DNA from: Channa striata
Lineage: Eukaryota > Chordata > Actinopteri > Anabantiformes > Channidae
Length of the DNA stretch: 64,000 bases
Direction: 5' to 3'
Assembly (NCBI GenBank): GCA_033026295.1
Contig: CM065181.1
Span: 10,635,001-10,699,000 of the forward strand
In this document: positions 62,401 to 64,000 of the stretch, piece after piece
Numbering within the stretch: position 1 is the stretch's first letter
Layout: every line of letters begins with the position of its first letter
Position numbers and translations under genes: made by a program
The notes under the pieces: generated by a model
Seen by the model: only the letters and a program-made list of their open reading frames with translations
What the model was told of the DNA's origin: nothing
Database searches by the model: none

Positions 62401-64000
62401 TATATATGTTCTGCCTGATTCAAATCTCCTCAATTTCTACCAGGCTTAGGACTGGCACGTAGGTGTGCCCTGGCCTGAGCAAGCTCAACAGCTGGGATTG
62501 GGCAGTCTGGGGTGTCAGTGTGTTGGCCAGGGACACTTGGACATGTGGCAGGGGGGGAGTGGGCTCAATGCCACCCGCGTTGTGTGTTTATTAACTGAGC
62601 AAATGAGAAGAACTGTGTGACTATCATTCAAGCTAAAGTATTCGTGTACATTTTCTAAAAATCTTCAATCTTGTTTTTGTCACAGTATTTAGTTTGACTG
62701 GATCAATCAAAAATTATAAATGGCTTCTTAGATTGTCTGATTTTAGCTGTTTCCTTTTCCATAGCACATTCCAATTTCAATCTGTAGTGTGATAATTCAG
62801 CACTGTACTGTACTACAAAAATGCATATATACATATATATATCCTGCATCCTGTGACAGACTCGCAAGCTGGAAGCAGTGCTGATATATGATATGTTTTT
62901 TTTATAAAGGATTGGCTTTCAAACCAGTCAGAAAAGGTCAAACCCTGTGGATCATATACTGTAAAATACAGAACCTTGTGCATATCTCTCTCACTTTGAC
63001 ACAGAATCAGTATTTTTCATACTACAGGTATCTTGATTGTTAAAAGTTGCACACAGCATAGTAGCTTTGATTATTAAGTCTTGGGAAACTATTTAGTTTT
63101 CTCTTAATTATTAATTGATAATCATATTCCATTTACAATTTCAGTGTATTTGTGCCCATACATTTTATGTTACTGTTTATTCACTTACTTTTAAGTTAAG
63201 AAACACTGATCTCTTAACAGCAAGAGTATGCTGTTATATAAAACATGCACATTGTGTAGAATTATTTTGTGCCTACACTGTTGGTTTGTAAATTCTGTTC
63301 TTTTTGCTTTGCACAAACAAATACACTATATGAAGTGCACATGTGTGCAGGAGCACACACACTGCCCTCCATCTTTTTCATTCACTCTGACAGAAACCAC
63401 ACACACACACGCATTCACACACACGCATTCACACACAGACACACAGATTCTGATGTGAGTAGCCAGAGGGATCGAGCTGCAGTGGGGAAGATAAGATGGT
63501 TAGCCAGAGAGGACAGAACAGCATCGTGCAGTGTGCTACATGGTCTAGGGAGCCTACAGTAGAAGTGGGAATCCCCTGCATCAAGATGCAACCTCCAGGT
63601 TATTCTGCTACTCAGCAAGCACATCAGGCTCCAAAACAACCTTAGGATGATGCTATGAAGACACAGAGTACTGCAGCATATTTTCACATACAATACAAAC
63701 TTTTACCATCCATCTATTGCATAAACCATAAAAATATATATTGCTAGAATTGCATAAACTAAATTTAGGATATGCAAAGCTTGTAGAGACCTTGTCAGAC
63801 TTAAAGTTAGAAAGAATTCAGTTTTAGTTTTTTGTCGACTGGATGAGATTAAACACAGTAAAACACCATGAACCATGCTACACAAAACTTTAGAATCTCC
63901 TCATGTGCATTCATAAGGAATCAGTAAGATTCATGTGCAGACTTTTTTTAAAATGAAGGAAAAGAGAGACCAAAAGTTGAACCTCATGTTTACAGTTTCT
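59498..64000 (-). other. gabbr2 intron running off the right edge
   Basis: At least 4503 bases. I looked on the minus strand for the next upstream exon (the NGERMGTIKFTQFQ region of mammals) and did not find it, so it probably lies beyond 64000. There is a CA-rich tract at 63396-63443 but no other gene signal. Confidence 0.75.
63396..63443. repeat. CA-rich tract with a 16-bp duplication
   Basis: The unit acacacgcattcacac occurs twice in tandem inside a (CA)n run. Confidence 0.88.

Overview
This is vertebrate nuclear DNA, almost certainly from a ray-finned (teleost) fish. The coding sequence lies in short GT-AG exons separated by long AT-rich introns, the proteins are vertebrate orthologues, and the interspersed repeats (a tRNA-derived SINE and Tc1-like elements with characteristic ends) are types I know from fish genomes. 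There are no operons, CRISPR arrays or prokaryotic-type signals.

Two protein genes are present and both are partial, arranged tail to tail. At the left edge (21-1461, + strand) are the last three coding exons of elp2, the WD-repeat subunit of Elongator, followed by a short 3' UTR with an AATAAA signal at 1832. From 9174 to 59497 (- strand) lie the last 11 coding exons of gabbr2, the GABA-B receptor subunit 2. They encode the end of the extracellular domain, all seven membrane helices, the cytoplasmic coiled coil and the complete C-terminal tail, about 508 residues. The exon coordinates were assigned by hand, and every splice junction keeps the reading frame. The 5' half of gabbr2 lies beyond 64000 and the 5' part of elp2 before position 1.

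The two stop codons are about 7.7 kb apart. That interval holds the elp2 3' UTR, apparent intergenic DNA, and what is probably a long gabbr2 3' UTR. The rest of the window is gabbr2 intron, including one intron of about 33 kb (18943-52231). The introns carry dinucleotide microsatellites, three copies of a teleost SINE, at least three Tc1-like remnants, one short MITE inserted inside a SINE, several perfect short hairpins and one G-run tract.

elp2 acts in wobble-uridine modification of tRNA and gabbr2 in inhibitory neurotransmission, so they are neighbours rather than functional partners. I found no convincing new biological system. The best leads are the nested SINE/MITE insertion, a few strong local structures, two unexplained GC-rich islands and the convergent gene pair.
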